This document shows, in pieces, positions 12,655 to 25,189 of a stretch of 64,000 bases of DNA. Source of the DNA: Echinococcus granulosus (taxonomy: Eukaryota; Platyhelminthes; Cestoda; Cyclophyllidea; Taeniidae); contig NW_020170397.1 in NCBI RefSeq assembly GCF_000524195.1, forward strand, positions 275,976 to 339,975. Direction: 5' to 3'. A program made the translations under genes and the position numbers. Every line of letters starts with the position of its first letter. Within the stretch, counting starts at the first letter, position 1. The notes under the pieces are model-generated. The model was not told the origin of the DNA. It saw only the letters and a program-made list of their open reading frames with translations, and made no database searches.

Positions 12655-15600
12655 ATGGACCCGTCTGATCCCGATTTCGAATACCTTGGTGTAGACCGCA
12701 AAGCCCTCCTGAAGGAAGCCGAAGCTGGCAGCTTCGACTCCAAAAGCGTTGCCTGGGTGGAGGATGAAAAGGAAGGCTACGTTATGGCTGATATTGTGGA
12801 GACTAGCGGTGATACGGTCACGGTTAGGCTTAAGGATGGAAATGTAAGTCCTGCTCTCTATCCTTTCATCCGTCCCGTTACCCCTTCTCTACTTTCGCCT
12901 TGCCTTTCGCTAGACGAAAAAAATCAAGAAGGATGACATTCAACAAGTTAATCCGCCCAAATTCATCATGGCGGAGGATATGGCTGACCTGACGTACCTC
13001 AATGATGCCTCTGTGCTGGAGAATCTGCGTGCTCGTTACTATCACAAGCTTATCTACGTGAGTTCGCTACCACCACGTCTCAAATATGTGACATCATGTA
13101 TACTCCATCCATTTATGCGTTTATAAGGAGACAGGTGTTATTTGCGTTCCTGGTTTTGACTAGCAGCACTCCATTTTGGCTGCCCTTTCCACACCGAAGG
13201 ATTCTTTACGTGCGTCATGTTGTTCTAGACGTACTCCGGTCTGTTCTGTGTCGCTGTGAATCCCTACAAGAGGTATCCGATTTACTCCTACGAGGTTGCG
13301 ATGAAGTACAAGGGAAAGAGGCGCGCTGAGATGCCACCTCATCTTTTCTCCATCTCTGACAACGCCTACCACAACATGTTGGCGGATCGTGAGAACCAGT
13401 CCATCCTGATTACGTGAGTTTTGACTTCGGGTCTTCCTTGCAGCTGTGTTTGCGTGTTTCAGAACTTCCCATTCATCCCCCCTTTTTCTCCTCCTCCTCC
13501 ACAGAGGTGAGTCTGGTGCCGGTAAGACGGAGAACACGAAAAAGGTCATTTCGTACTTTGCCTTTGTTACCGCCAACCCTGCAAAGAAGGGTGAGGAAGT
13601 GGAAAAGAAGGGTAGCTTGGAAGACCAAATTGTTCAGGCTAACCCTCTACTGGAAGCCTACGGTAACGCCAAGACAAACCGAAATAACAATAGTTCCCGA
13701 TTCGTAAGTTCTGCACAGATGGCCCTCATCTCCAGTCCGCGTATTCTTCTGTCTCTACCTCGTACCTCCTCTCCTTTGTTTAGGGTAAATTCATTCGTAT
13801 CCATTTCGGCACGACGGGAAAAATTGCCGGAGCTGACATTGAGTTCTGTAGGTCCACCCTCAACCCTCTTTCTAATCATCTCGACTTATTTAGATCTGCT
13901 GGAGAAGTCTCGTGTCACCTCACAAATGAAGGGAGAGCGTAACTTCCACATTTTCTACCAACTGCTCTCCGACTACGGCAAGAAGTATCACGGTAAGTGG
14001 AGCATCTTGAGTTAACCTACTGTTCAATTCCATCCACATATTATCCGCCTTTATTTGACTTTCTCTAGACAAGCTTCTGGTTTCTGCCGATCCTGCCCTC
14101 TACTCCTTCATCAATCAGGGCGAGCTTACCATCGACGGTGTGGATGACGCGGAGGAGATGAAGCTCACTGATGAGGCTATTGATATCCTCGGTTTCTCCA
14201 ACGATGAAAGGATGTCGCTGTTCAAGTGCACCACCTCGGTTGTCAATATGGGTGAAATGAAATTCAAGCAGCGTCCACGCGAAGAGCAGGCTGAAGCTGA
14301 TGGCACGGCTGAGGCTGAAAAGGTCGCCTTCTTGTTGGGTGTCAACGCCAAGGACCTGCTCAACTCCTTCCTCAAACCGAAGGTCAAGGTCGGCAACGAG
14401 TTCGTGACTAAGGGTCAAAATCTTGATCAGGTCAACTTCGCCGTCAACGCTTTGGCTAAGTCCCTCTACTCGCGTCTCTTTACTTGGCTGGTCGCTCGTG
14501 TCAACAAAACGCTGGACACTAAAGTGAAGCGCCAATACTTCATCGGTGTGTTGGATATCGCCGGTTTTGAGATCTTCGAGGTGAGTTATTGGTGAATAAT
14601 TTGAGGCGATCTTCCACTGAGTTGCTGTCTACTGCCTTCATTGCTCTTTTAGGAAAACGGTTTCGAACAGATCTGTATCAACTACACGAATGAGCGTCTG
14701 CAGCAATTCTTCAACCACCACATGTTCGTGCAGGAACAGGAGGAATACAGGAAGGAGAACATTGAATGGACCTTCATCGATTTCGGTATGGATCTGCAAG
14801 CTTGTATCGACCTGATTGAGAAGGTGGGTTCTTCAACTTCTGCTGAGGCTCTCCACTCTCAGGGAGACAAACCATGGCAATCCTTTTTTTCCTTTCATCT
14901 ACTCTATAGCCCATGGGTATCATGTCCATCTTGGAGGAAGAGTGCATGTTCCCCAAGGCTACGGACCAGACCTTCAAGCAGAAACTGTACGACAACCATC
15001 TCGGTAAGAGCCCGAACTTCGCGAAGCCCAAGCCTCCTAAGGCTGGACAGAAGGAGGCTCACTTTGAGCTTCACCACTACGCCGGTTCTGTAAGTTTTTT
15101 TTCAGGCTTTGAAAACTTGAAGTATAATTATGTGATGAGATGTTGAAGCGTCCCTTCTCTCTCTCAGGTGCCCTACAACATAACTGGATGGTTGGATAAG
15201 AATAAGGATCCACTGAATGATACTGTGGTGAATCTGCTGCAGGAATCCAAGGAGACCCTGGTTGCCCACATGTTTGCACCTCCTGAAGGTAATACGAAAG
15301 AGGAAAGTCATACCTTAATCCCGTTCCTAACACAAGACCAAACTAGGCCCAATAACCACCCTACTTGTATTTATTAAGTAGTAGTTGACCTGTTGTTAAT
15401 GTTTATGCTTTGGTGCTGCCCTAGATGGAACCAAGAAAAAGAAGTCAGGCTCTTTCATGACCGTTACCTATACACATCGGGTAAAGACGGCTTTTCATTT
15501 CCAAATGCAGTTGCCCGCTGCACTCCTCGCACGTTGACTTGGGTCATGCTTTGAATTATTAACACTACAAATCGAATGGGTGGACTGTGTGGGTTGGGAT

Positions 15601-18600
15601 TAAGCAGTGCCCGCCTATTGATAATGCATTGTTTTAGCCATTTAACCATCCTTCCTCCCTGAAAACAGATACAGGCACAAAGCGAAGGAAAGGCGGTGCC
15701 ATGCAAACCATTTCTGGGACACACAGAGTACATATAAAGGAGCATAAGCCATTTGTGTTGTTCCCTTAGTCCAGATTCTTTGTTGATCGTACTTCCCTAG
15801 TTCAGATCTTACGCGTTCTATCGTTACTCCATTCTATTTATCGTAGTCAGATATAGATCAGGTGGCACAATGCCACACCGGATACAAGAAAGATCTTACG
15901 GTGTTTTGTGGGGAAAGCATGCGCATGATCTGGATGGTGCATGTTTGCCTGCTCGCCTGCAAGCAAACGGTACGAAAATTGATCTTCTCTAGTGATTTTA
16001 CTGAGGTTTATCCCCCATGTCTTCCCCCTTCAGGAGTCTTTGAACAAGCTTATGAAGAACTTGATGAGCACAAGCCCAAGCTTCATTCGGTGCATTGTGC
16101 CTAACGAGTTCAAACAACCTGGTACGTAGTAACCATCTCACAGTTCATCTCTACTGATTTTAATATAAGTAGCAGTGGGTTTATGTGGTTGATTTTCCTC
16201 ATTTCAGGTGTGATAGATGCGCACTTGGTGCTGCACCAGCTTCACTGCAACGGTGTGCTTGAGGGTATCCGTATTTGCCGCAAGGGTTTCCCCAACAGAA
16301 TGGTCTACTCCGAGTTCAAACAACGGTAGGTTTCGACGTCCGGCTTTTTCTCATTTCTCCCGTCTAGATACTCCATTCTGGCACCTAATGTTATTCCTGC
16401 CGGATTCGTGGATGGAAAACAGGTGACTGAGAAGATCCTCGACGCCTGTCAGCTATCAAAAGACAGCTACCAATGCGGCAACACTAAGGTCTTCTTCAAG
16501 GCGGGTACTCTGGCCGAGCTGGAAGACATGCGTGATGAGAAGTTAAACAAGATTATCTCCAACTTCCAGGCCCAAATTCGAGGCTACCTCATGCGCAAAG
16601 AGTACAAGAAACTGCAAGACCAGCGGTGAGTTTGATTCCTACTAAAAAATTCTTAATGAAGTCCATTAAGTCGGCATGGTTTTACTTTATGTATTGACAG
16701 TACCGCCCTTGCTCTAATTCAACGCAACATTCGTAAGTACTTGATCCTGCGCACTTGGCCGTGGTGGAGACTCTACACCAAGGTCAAGCCGATGTTGAAC
16801 ATCGCTCGTCAGGAAGAGGAGATGAGGAAGGCCGCTGAGGAGTTGGCGAAAATGAAGGAAGAATTCGAGAAACTTGAAAAACTGAAGAAGGAACTAGAGG
16901 AGCAAAATGTGACCCTTCTTCAACAGAAGAATGATATCTTCCTCCAACTCCAAACCGAGCAGGATAACTTGGCTGACTCCGAGGAGAAGGTGTCCAAGTT
17001 GATCCTCCAGAAGGCTGACATGGAACAACAGATTAAGGAATTGGAGGAACGCTTAAACGATGAGGAGGACGCGAGCAAGAATCTTGAGGAAGCCAAGAAG
17101 AAGCTTGCCGCTGAAATTGACGAGCTGAAGAAGGATGTTGAGGATTTGGAAAGCACTCTACAGAAGGCCGAGCAGGAGAAACAGGCTAAGGATAATCAGA
17201 TTAAACAGCTCCAGAGCGAGATGCAGCAGCAGGAGGATCAAATTGCTCGTCTGAATAAGGAGAAAAAGGCTCTTGAGGAACAGAACAAGCGCACTACTGA
17301 AGCTCTTCAAGCTGAGGAGGACAAGGTTAACCATCTCAACAAACTTAAGGCCAAACTTGAATCCACCCTTGACGAGGTCAGTTAAAAAGACTAAATAGCT
17401 CACAGAATCCCTGCTATGTACAATACATAAGAGATCGGTTCATTTTCTAGATGGAGGAGAATCTTGCCCGTGAGCAGAAGATTCGTGGAGATGTTGAGAA
17501 GGCAAAGAGGAAGCTTGAGGGTGATCTAAAGTCCACCCAAGAAAATGTGGATGACTTGGAGCGTGTCAAGCGTGACCTTGAGGAGCAGCTGCGTCGTAAG
17601 GATGCCGAGATGGCCAACATGGGAAGCAAAAGTGAGGAGGACCAGGGATTGATCAACCAACTCCAACGTAAAATCAAGGAGTTGCAGGCTCGTATTGCCG
17701 AACTTGAGGAAGACTTAGAGGCTGAACGCGCTGCTCGAAGCAAGGCGGAGAAGGCTCGCCAGCAGGTTCGGTATACTGTCAACTTTGTCTCCGCTTTTTA
17801 ACATCTAGAAAATCTGTCATATCTTACTTGATTACCTTTCAGCTTGAAGCTGAGCTTGACGAGGTCTCCGACCGTCTTGAGGAGCAAGGTGGGGCCACTG
17901 CCGCTCAAATGGATCTCAACAAGAAGCGCGAGGCCGAGTTGATCAAATTGAAGCGTGACCTCGAGGAGGCTCGCATTCAAAATGAGCAACAAGTGCAGGC
18001 TTTGCGCAAAAAGCAAGCTGATGCCGTCAACGAGATCACTGACCAACTCGACCAGGCTACGAAACTCAAAGCCAAGTGAGTGTGAGGAAATTTATCCATG
18101 GTTGTAGCTTAAATAGACTCAACCAACCGGTGGTGCTTTCCGCATGTATGTCGAGTCAAATACTTCGAACAAACGGTGTCAACTTCGAGGTAGGACCATA
18201 GGGTAAACAAATCTGATCGGAGCACTTTTTCTGATGGGAAATTTACCCATCTCTCTATTTGTAGATGTCATTAATGAAGGATTGCCAGTTAGTGGTGTCT
18301 AGGCTTTGCAAAAAAAATAAGTTTTATTTTTAAGTGGCATAATGTACAAAGAACATGCGCCGTTGGTGTTCCTGTATTGAGTACCGCCAAATACTTTCTA
18401 AGGCTGAGTAAATGCTGAAAGTTCATCGGAGACATCTCTCCACTCCAGGGTAGAGAAGGAGAAGGGTGACTTGAAGGCCGAGTGCGACGACCTGCAATCC
18501 CAGATTGCCAACATTACCAAGCAGAAGATGAACGCGGAGAAGAACTGGAAGACCTGCGAGTCCCAGCTGGCTGAACTGCAAGCGAAATTGGACGAAACCT

Positions 18601-21594
18601 CTCGTCAGGCCACCGACGCTGGCTCGCAGAAGGCTCGTCTCTCTCAGGATATCACTGAACTGCAACGCCAGTTGGAGGAGGCTGAATCGCAGCTTGGCCA
18701 GTTGTCAAAGGCGAAGCAACAGCTGGCTAGCCAGTTGGAGGAGGCCAGACGCAATCTTGACGAGGAATCTCGGGTAGGTGACTTATTAAGCAGTTGCAAA
18801 ACACGGATTAGAGCATTTTCCTCACTATATACCCGTTGCCTTTTTAAGATAGACCTTCCAATTCGTTAGTTTCGGTTGAACCGAATACATATGTGTATGG
18901 TTCCGCTCCTCTCCGTTGGTTGATATGCTCTGGAAAGTGGCCCTAGAAAAGGGGATCCCTAGTTGTTTAATCCAACTACTTTCACACGGCAACGACGATT
19001 AAACATTGCTAGAAATGCTCTGTGAAATTAGGTCACCCTTTCTATGGTACAAATGTTGAAGCTTTTGGCAAAAGACTTTATTTTGTTATTTTCCTCGCCC
19101 TTGTTTTCAGGCTAAGTCCAAGCTGACCTCCGAGGTTCGTAACCTGACCTCCGACCTGGATGCTCTTCGTGAGTCCCTCGAGGAGGAGCAGTCCGCCAAA
19201 TCCGACATGCAGCGCCAGATTCAGAAACTGCAGTCGGAACTGGCTGCCGGTGTTGGCAAAGGCCAGGGCGACATTAAGACCGAGGAATTCGAGGAGATGA
19301 AACGTCGTCTCACTGCGAAGTTGCAGGAGGCCGAATCCGACGCCGAGTCTGCGAAGCAGAAGTGCAGTCAGCTGGAGAAGATCAAGGCCAGATTGCAGGG
19401 TGAGATTGAAGATCTTATGGTCGATGTGGAGCGCGCCAACGGACTGGCCAGTCAACTGGAGAAGAAGCAAAAGAACTTTGACAAGACTCTGGGCGAATGG
19501 CAGGCCAAATACGCCGAGTCGCAGGCTGAGCTGGAAAATGCTCAGCGTGAGGGACGTGGCTACTCCACTGATGTGTTCCGTCTGAAGGCCCAGTTGGAAG
19601 AGGCTAATGATCAGATTGAGGCTGTCAGACGCGAAAACAAGAACCTCTCTGGTGAGTGCCTTCCCCCATGGTCAACTTGTCATCATGAATTCAATAATTT
19701 TGCGTTAATCGTTGTTGCGAGCACAAATTCTTCCACGTTCTTCAGTGTATTTGTCCTCTGATGGCTTTCTCTGTGGGTCATAGTTTCTGTGCTTTATTCC
19801 TAGGCTGCTAATCGTACTAGACAACTTGCATATACGTACCTAGGTGTATTTACATTTGCGTCTCTTCCTCTCCTCCTCCAACAGACGAGATTCACGACTT
19901 GACTGAGCAGCTTGGAGAAGGAGGTCGCTCAGTCCACGAAGCTGATAAGGCTCGTAAACGTCTTGAGATGGAGAAGGAGGAACTTCAAGCAGCTTTGGAG
20001 GAAGCCGAATCAGCCTTGGAGCAGGAAGAGGCGAAGGTTCAGCGTGCCGCTCTGGAACTTAGCCAAGTCCGCTCCGAAATTGACCGCCGGCTAGCAGAGA
20101 AGGAGGAGGAATTTGAGGCTACACGCAAGAACCACCAGCGCGCAATTGAATCGATGCAGGCCTCTCTGGAAGCCGAGGTCAAGGGCAAAGCGGACGCGAT
20201 GCGTATGAAGAAGAAGCTGGAGCAGGACATCAACGAACTGGAAGTTGCGCTGGACTCCGCTAACCGTGGACGCGCTGAAATGGAGAAGAATGCGAAGAAA
20301 TTCCAACAACAGGTTCGTGAGATGGAAACTCAAATGGAAGAGGATCAACATGTTCGTGATGAGCTTCGTGAGAACGTTTCAACAGCTGAGAGACGAGCTC
20401 AGATGCTTGCTGGAGAGCTGGATGACCTCCGCACCCATCTAGAAACCTCAGAACGTGCTCGTAAGGCTGCTGAATTAGAACGCGCTGAAGCCTCTGACCG
20501 TGCTTTAGAGTTGACAGCGCAGAGCGCTTCCTTTGCTGCCATGAAACGCAAAATGGAGGCTGATTTGGCTGCCATGCAGGTGTGTTCCCGCTCCTCGTTA
20601 AATTACTCCCTCACATGGCCCAATAAAACTTTGTAGTTTTAGATGCACCTATGGGTGTGAACGATACGATGAAGTGCTCTTTAGAAGTCTTGCAACTAGT
20701 TCCAATTTATCATTTACCACACTCATTTGATTCACTTGAATGTGTTTAGGCCGATCTTGAGGAGGCAGCAAACGAGGCCAAACAGGCGGACGAGCGGGCA
20801 AAGAAGGCAATGGCCGACAGCGCTCGTGTCTTCGAGGAGGTTCGTCAAGAGCAAGAGCACACCCAACACGTCGAGAAGGCTCGTAAACAGGCCGAGCAAC
20901 AGGTGAAGGAGCTCCAAGTTCGTCTGGAAGAAGCCGAGGCTAACGCAATGAAGGGTGGCAAGAAAGCCCTCGCCAAACTGGAACAACGCGTTCGCGAACT
21001 CGAGACCGAATTAGACGCGGAACAGCGTCGCCATGGCGAGACTCAGAAGAACTATCGCAAGATTGATCGTCGTCTCAAGGAGGTCACGATGCAGGTACGC
21101 CCCCCCACCCCCAACTTCTAGGAGGATGTCTGATTTGTTGGACGCAATTTTATGGTGATGAAATCAGTGAATATTTCCAAGCCATTTTTCTATTGTTTCA
21201 AAACCTTTCAGTGGGTAAATTGTTGGCTTTTCTATAGGCGGATGAGGACAAGAAGAACTACGACCGTCTGCAAGAGTTGGTGGATCAACTTCAGGGCAAG
21301 ATTAAGACGTACAAACGACAGGTGGAGGAAGCAGAGGAGATTGCTGCGGTGAACCTGGCGAAGTATCGCAAGATCCAACACGAGGTGGAGGACGCTGAGG
21401 AGCGTGCTGATCAGGCGGAGCAGGCACTGCAGAAGCTGCGTGCCAAAAACCGTTCCTCCGTTTCCTTGTCCCGTGGACCTAGCGCCACTCCGGCTGCCGG
21501 TGGTCGCACCGTTAACTCGCACACCGCTCGTGTACGCGCCATGGCTGCCGTCACCGCGGATCATGAAGAGGAGGTTTGTTTCATCATCATGTAA
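12655..21594 (+). CDS. Muscle myosin heavy chain (conventional myosin II), complete
   Basis: Actin-based motor of thick filaments. The frame stays open through 22 exons to 1,956 residues, the usual length for the family. Exons: 12655-12843, 12914-13057, 13229-13413, 13505-13703, 13784-13847, 13894-13992, 14069-14580, 14653-14823, 14910-15089, 15168-15288, 15425-15480, 16034-16121, 16208-16325, 16368-16625, 16701-17376, 17451-17765, 17843-18075, 18449-18773, 19111-19651, 19885-20579, 20750-21094, 21238-21594. The P-loop GESGAGKT lies near residues 174-181. Switch I (NRNNNSSRF) ends at 239. Switch II (LDIAGFE) is near 455. Both reactive-thiol cysteines lie in [15 protein letters not shown]. One IQ segment is near 797-812, then an uninterrupted heptad coiled-coil rod from about 828 to 1909 and a short Ser/Pro/Ala-rich non-helical tail. 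No alternative exon cassettes of the Drosophila Mhc kind were seen. The last codons (CFIIM) follow a weak donor-like gtttgt, so an alternative C-terminus is possible. Confidence 0.96.
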
Positions 21595-23023
21595 TCCCTT
21601 CAGAACAGTTCTTCTTATCTCCAACACTGAATGTTAGTTACATTACAGAATCCCCGGTCATCTCTGGATAGCCAGCGAGGCCTTCCAATATGAAGGGAAT
21701 GTTTATGATTAGCATACAGAATGACTGAGTGGCTGTAGGTATAGACGAGGTGGCATGAAATCGAGGCAGTGATTGAATGACAATTTTAAAGAATCATATA
21801 AAATCATTATTTGTTGTTTCCCTTTTTAGTAAATCAACTCCATGAAACGGTCCGTCAACGAAACACACTAATACCCACATACAAATGCCTACACTACACT
21901 GCACTCTGAACAGTCACCATCCGCCCCGTCTCCCAAAATAATTGCTTTCGTGTAGACACCGTGAGACCGCAGCAACTTTCGCAAGTATCTTCCACCCTCG
22001 GCTTTTTAAACCTCTGCTTCCCTCCACTTCACTTCACTCAGCTCCGTTCCGTTCCACCCTATCTCCTTGGCTAGGTAGATGTGCCCGCTGACTCACGAAC
22101 TCCCTGACCCGCCTCCTCCGTCTAGGAGCCTACTTTTCGCCATCAATTCATTCTCGCCATCCTTCTACCTGTCGCCGCCGCCGCCGCCGCGTTTGTTACT
22201 CATCTGGCTGATAATAGTATTTTCGTGATGATGATGATGGCGATGATGAAGTCTCAACCAATGAATAAGGAGGAGGAGGAGGAGGAGGCAGTAAGGGAGG
22301 TGTAAGAGGAAGGAGCACCAAGGAGATTCCCCCCTCTCTCCCCTTGGCCTATTTAAATCACCCATCCGCGCAGTCAACTGTCGATTATGCGGGCGTAGGT
22401 GTGTGCGTGTGTATGTATCTACGTGCGATGTTCCTCACCTCTTTCTCCCCGTCTTACCTTCTTTCTCTCTCCTACACCGTCTTTTTGTCTGCCTTGCCGT
22501 CAGTAATGGCTATTATTACACGACCATATATATGCATATATTAATTAATACATGCTATGCCTTATTCCATTCGCCTCTGTGCGTGCTCATTTCGGCCAGC
22601 GGTGGATTGTGTGAGTCCAGTGGGGCTTTTGCCGCGCCCCTTCGAGGCACCTCCAAGGACGCGATAAGGCGCACAAGCCCGGAAGGGTAGCGAGTTCGTA
22701 AACACTAATAATGAAATCGCCTCCCGTTAGATTGCTGAGTAGTAAGGCAGAGTTGTTGAATGCAATCCGTAGCTCAGGTGAAAGACGAAGAATAGGTGGA
22801 AAGAGGTTTGGAGAGGCATAAAATTTGCTTCCACCGATGTGCTTGTTTCAAAAACCTTTGTTATCAAGAGTTGTAACGACGCACCTGAAGGGCTTCGTTC
22901 TCTTGCCAACTGCACGACGTGGTAGAAGTTATTTCCATAAAAAATTGACTGCTACCTTGAAGGAATCGCATATGGAGAGGAGAAATCAGAGGAGGGACGA
23001 TTTAACCATTCAAGTTCGGCTCA
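21595..23023. other. Myosin 3' flank and microsatellite-bearing spacer
   Basis: No AATAAA was seen close to the myosin stop. Simple repeats are frequent: a CCG run near 22170-22190, GAT repeats near 22228-22247, an AGG run near 22268-22288, and GT-rich stretches near 22400. Short open frames here have no recognisable features. Confidence 0.5.
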
Positions 23024-23962
23024 GAGAGGGATGGTTGCATGAATACAGGATGGATGGATGGGTGGATAGGTGGATGGGGATGGAGGATGGTGATGGATGG
23101 ATGGATACACGACAGATAAATGGATGAATTTATGGATGGTTGGATGAATACAGGATGGATGGAAGGATGGAGGGATGAATGGATAGGTGGATACAAGATA
23201 TGGATAAATGGATGGGTGGATTCGGGATGGATGGATAGATGGATGCAGGATGGTTGGATATAGAATGGATGGATGGATGGATAAAGGATGGATAAATGGA
23301 TGGATGGAGGTATGGATAGAGGATGGATACGGGATGGATACAAGATGAGTGGATATAGAATGGATAGATGGATTCGGGATGGATAAAATGAATGGATGGA
23401 TGGATACAGACTAGATGGATATAGGATGGATGGATATAGGATGAATGGATGTATAGATAGATGGATTGATGCAGAATGGATGGGTACAGAATGGATGCGG
23501 TATGGCGACAGGATGGATGGATGATTGGATGCACAGATGAATAGATGGATGGACAAATCGATGGATGGATGCAGGATGTATGGAAAGAAACAGGATGTAT
23601 GGAGGGATGGATGCTTGACAGATGGATATATGGATACGGGATGGGTGGATGTATGGATGGATGAATTTAGGATGGTTGAATTGATGGTTACTAGTTAGAT
23701 GGATGAATGGAGCGGGATGGAAGGATGGATGGATTCGGGTTAGATAGGTGCTGTATGCATGGATGGATTGATGGAGAAATGGGTAAATGGTTGAATGTAT
23801 GGATTAATGAACGAATCATTGAATGGGCCGATGGTTGCAAACGTGGTGGTTGGGTGCACTAATATTTTTATGGGTGGATGGAATAGTGAACGGCTGGTTA
23901 AATGATTTGTAGGGTAGATGGTTACGAGGATGAATACACGATGGCGGATGGATAGATGCATG
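23024..23962. repeat. Large degenerate (GGAT)n tetranucleotide array
   Basis: About 940 bases consist mainly of ggat/gatg units interrupted by variants such as tagg, tacag, cggg and tgaa. They give longer irregular blocks (for example atacaggatggatgg). Because the unit is 4 nt, long stop-free frames arise on the minus strand (23002-23556) with period-4 Ile-His-Pro-Ser text. These are repeat artefacts, not genes. Interruptions are denser toward both ends, as in an ageing microsatellite. Confidence 0.93.
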
Positions 23963-25189
23963 TGACGAATGGAATGCGTGTTGACTTACACTCCATGTTG
24001 AACAGATTTACTAGAACCCATTCGAAGGTAGATTTTAGTCAGTAATCTTTTTAAAAATACGTAGTACATGCGACTGTACTCCTTCCACAAATAACACGTC
24101 ATGGCCATCATTGGCATTTGGCCAACCCTTTGAAACTTTAGCAAGCTTTCTGTTATATCACAAACCTCGAAAAAATTTTCCTTGCTTCTTATCTCCCGGT
24201 TTTTATTAAAAGCTCTTTTTCCCCTTTTTTTGATTAATTCCGTCACGCCCTCCTGACAGCTCCTCTCCCATCTATCAGAGCCTTAGCAACATCTGGTCAT
24301 CGAAACGCCTCCTATTACCGTAGTAACATAGCCTTTGTAGTCTAGGTGGACTCATTGACCCCTCACTAACCCACAGCCTAGCAGGGCTGATGGCAATCCC
24401 CTCTCCTGAACTTGGCAGTGATCGGGTGCTCTTTGAATCACCGACACACTCTGGGGTAGGGGGACAGGGGAGTTATAACCAACCCCCTCCCCCTAACACC
24501 TAAACCTTCTCCCAAAATGGCCTTTTCCTACACAGTTAGCAGTTTACTGACCTTGACCTCAACAGCATACACCCCATCAACCTCTTCATCGCCACGTTTG
24601 TTTTTTTTTTTACACGGGCGGTAACGACCTTGACAGAACTAGGTATCATCGGGCTCGTGGTATTGGGGGCGAAGGAACTTCTAAGTAGACGAGATAGAAG
24701 GGCACTTGCACAAACCGAAGGGAGGGTTTGGTGTTATCTATGCCAGTAATTAACATGACCGCGTAGTTCATTCCAGGAAGTACGAAAAGTACAAATTTGG
24801 AAGTTTTGAAACGCCCAAAGAGAGTCCACTTAATCCAGCGCATGTGGCAGTCCAAATGAACCGAACCTAGGTGTCAGTGACAAACTTTTCTGATCTGTCA
24901 ATCCATTTCCTTTGAAGTCTACGCGAATTAACTCGGCTGATGCACAAATTGTGGCCCTTGATGGCATCAGTATTTTTGCTATGCTGGAATTGGTCTTGCC
25001 CCATCAATGTCCGTAAAACTTTAGCACTTGAGGCCAAGAAAACACGATGGCGCACGCACTCAGCGTCCTCTGAGAAAATTATACAGAAATTTGCCCCAAA
25101 CTCATCTAGGCAAAGGGAAAACATAAACACAAACCTGGAATGGACACGAACTTGACCGAGACAGAACTTGAATACATGATTGACAAAGT
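23963..25189. other. Spacer, nothing recognised
   Basis: There are C-rich stretches near 24470-24510 and a T run near 24601-24611. Weak gypsy-like text may extend leftward into about 25140-25189, but the 5' end of the retroelement could not be fixed and no 5' LTR was seen. Confidence 0.4.

Noticed and set aside
23002..23556. Long minus-strand open frames (184 and 134 codons)
   Set aside because: Their text is period-4 Ser-Ile-His-Pro, the direct product of the tetranucleotide array.
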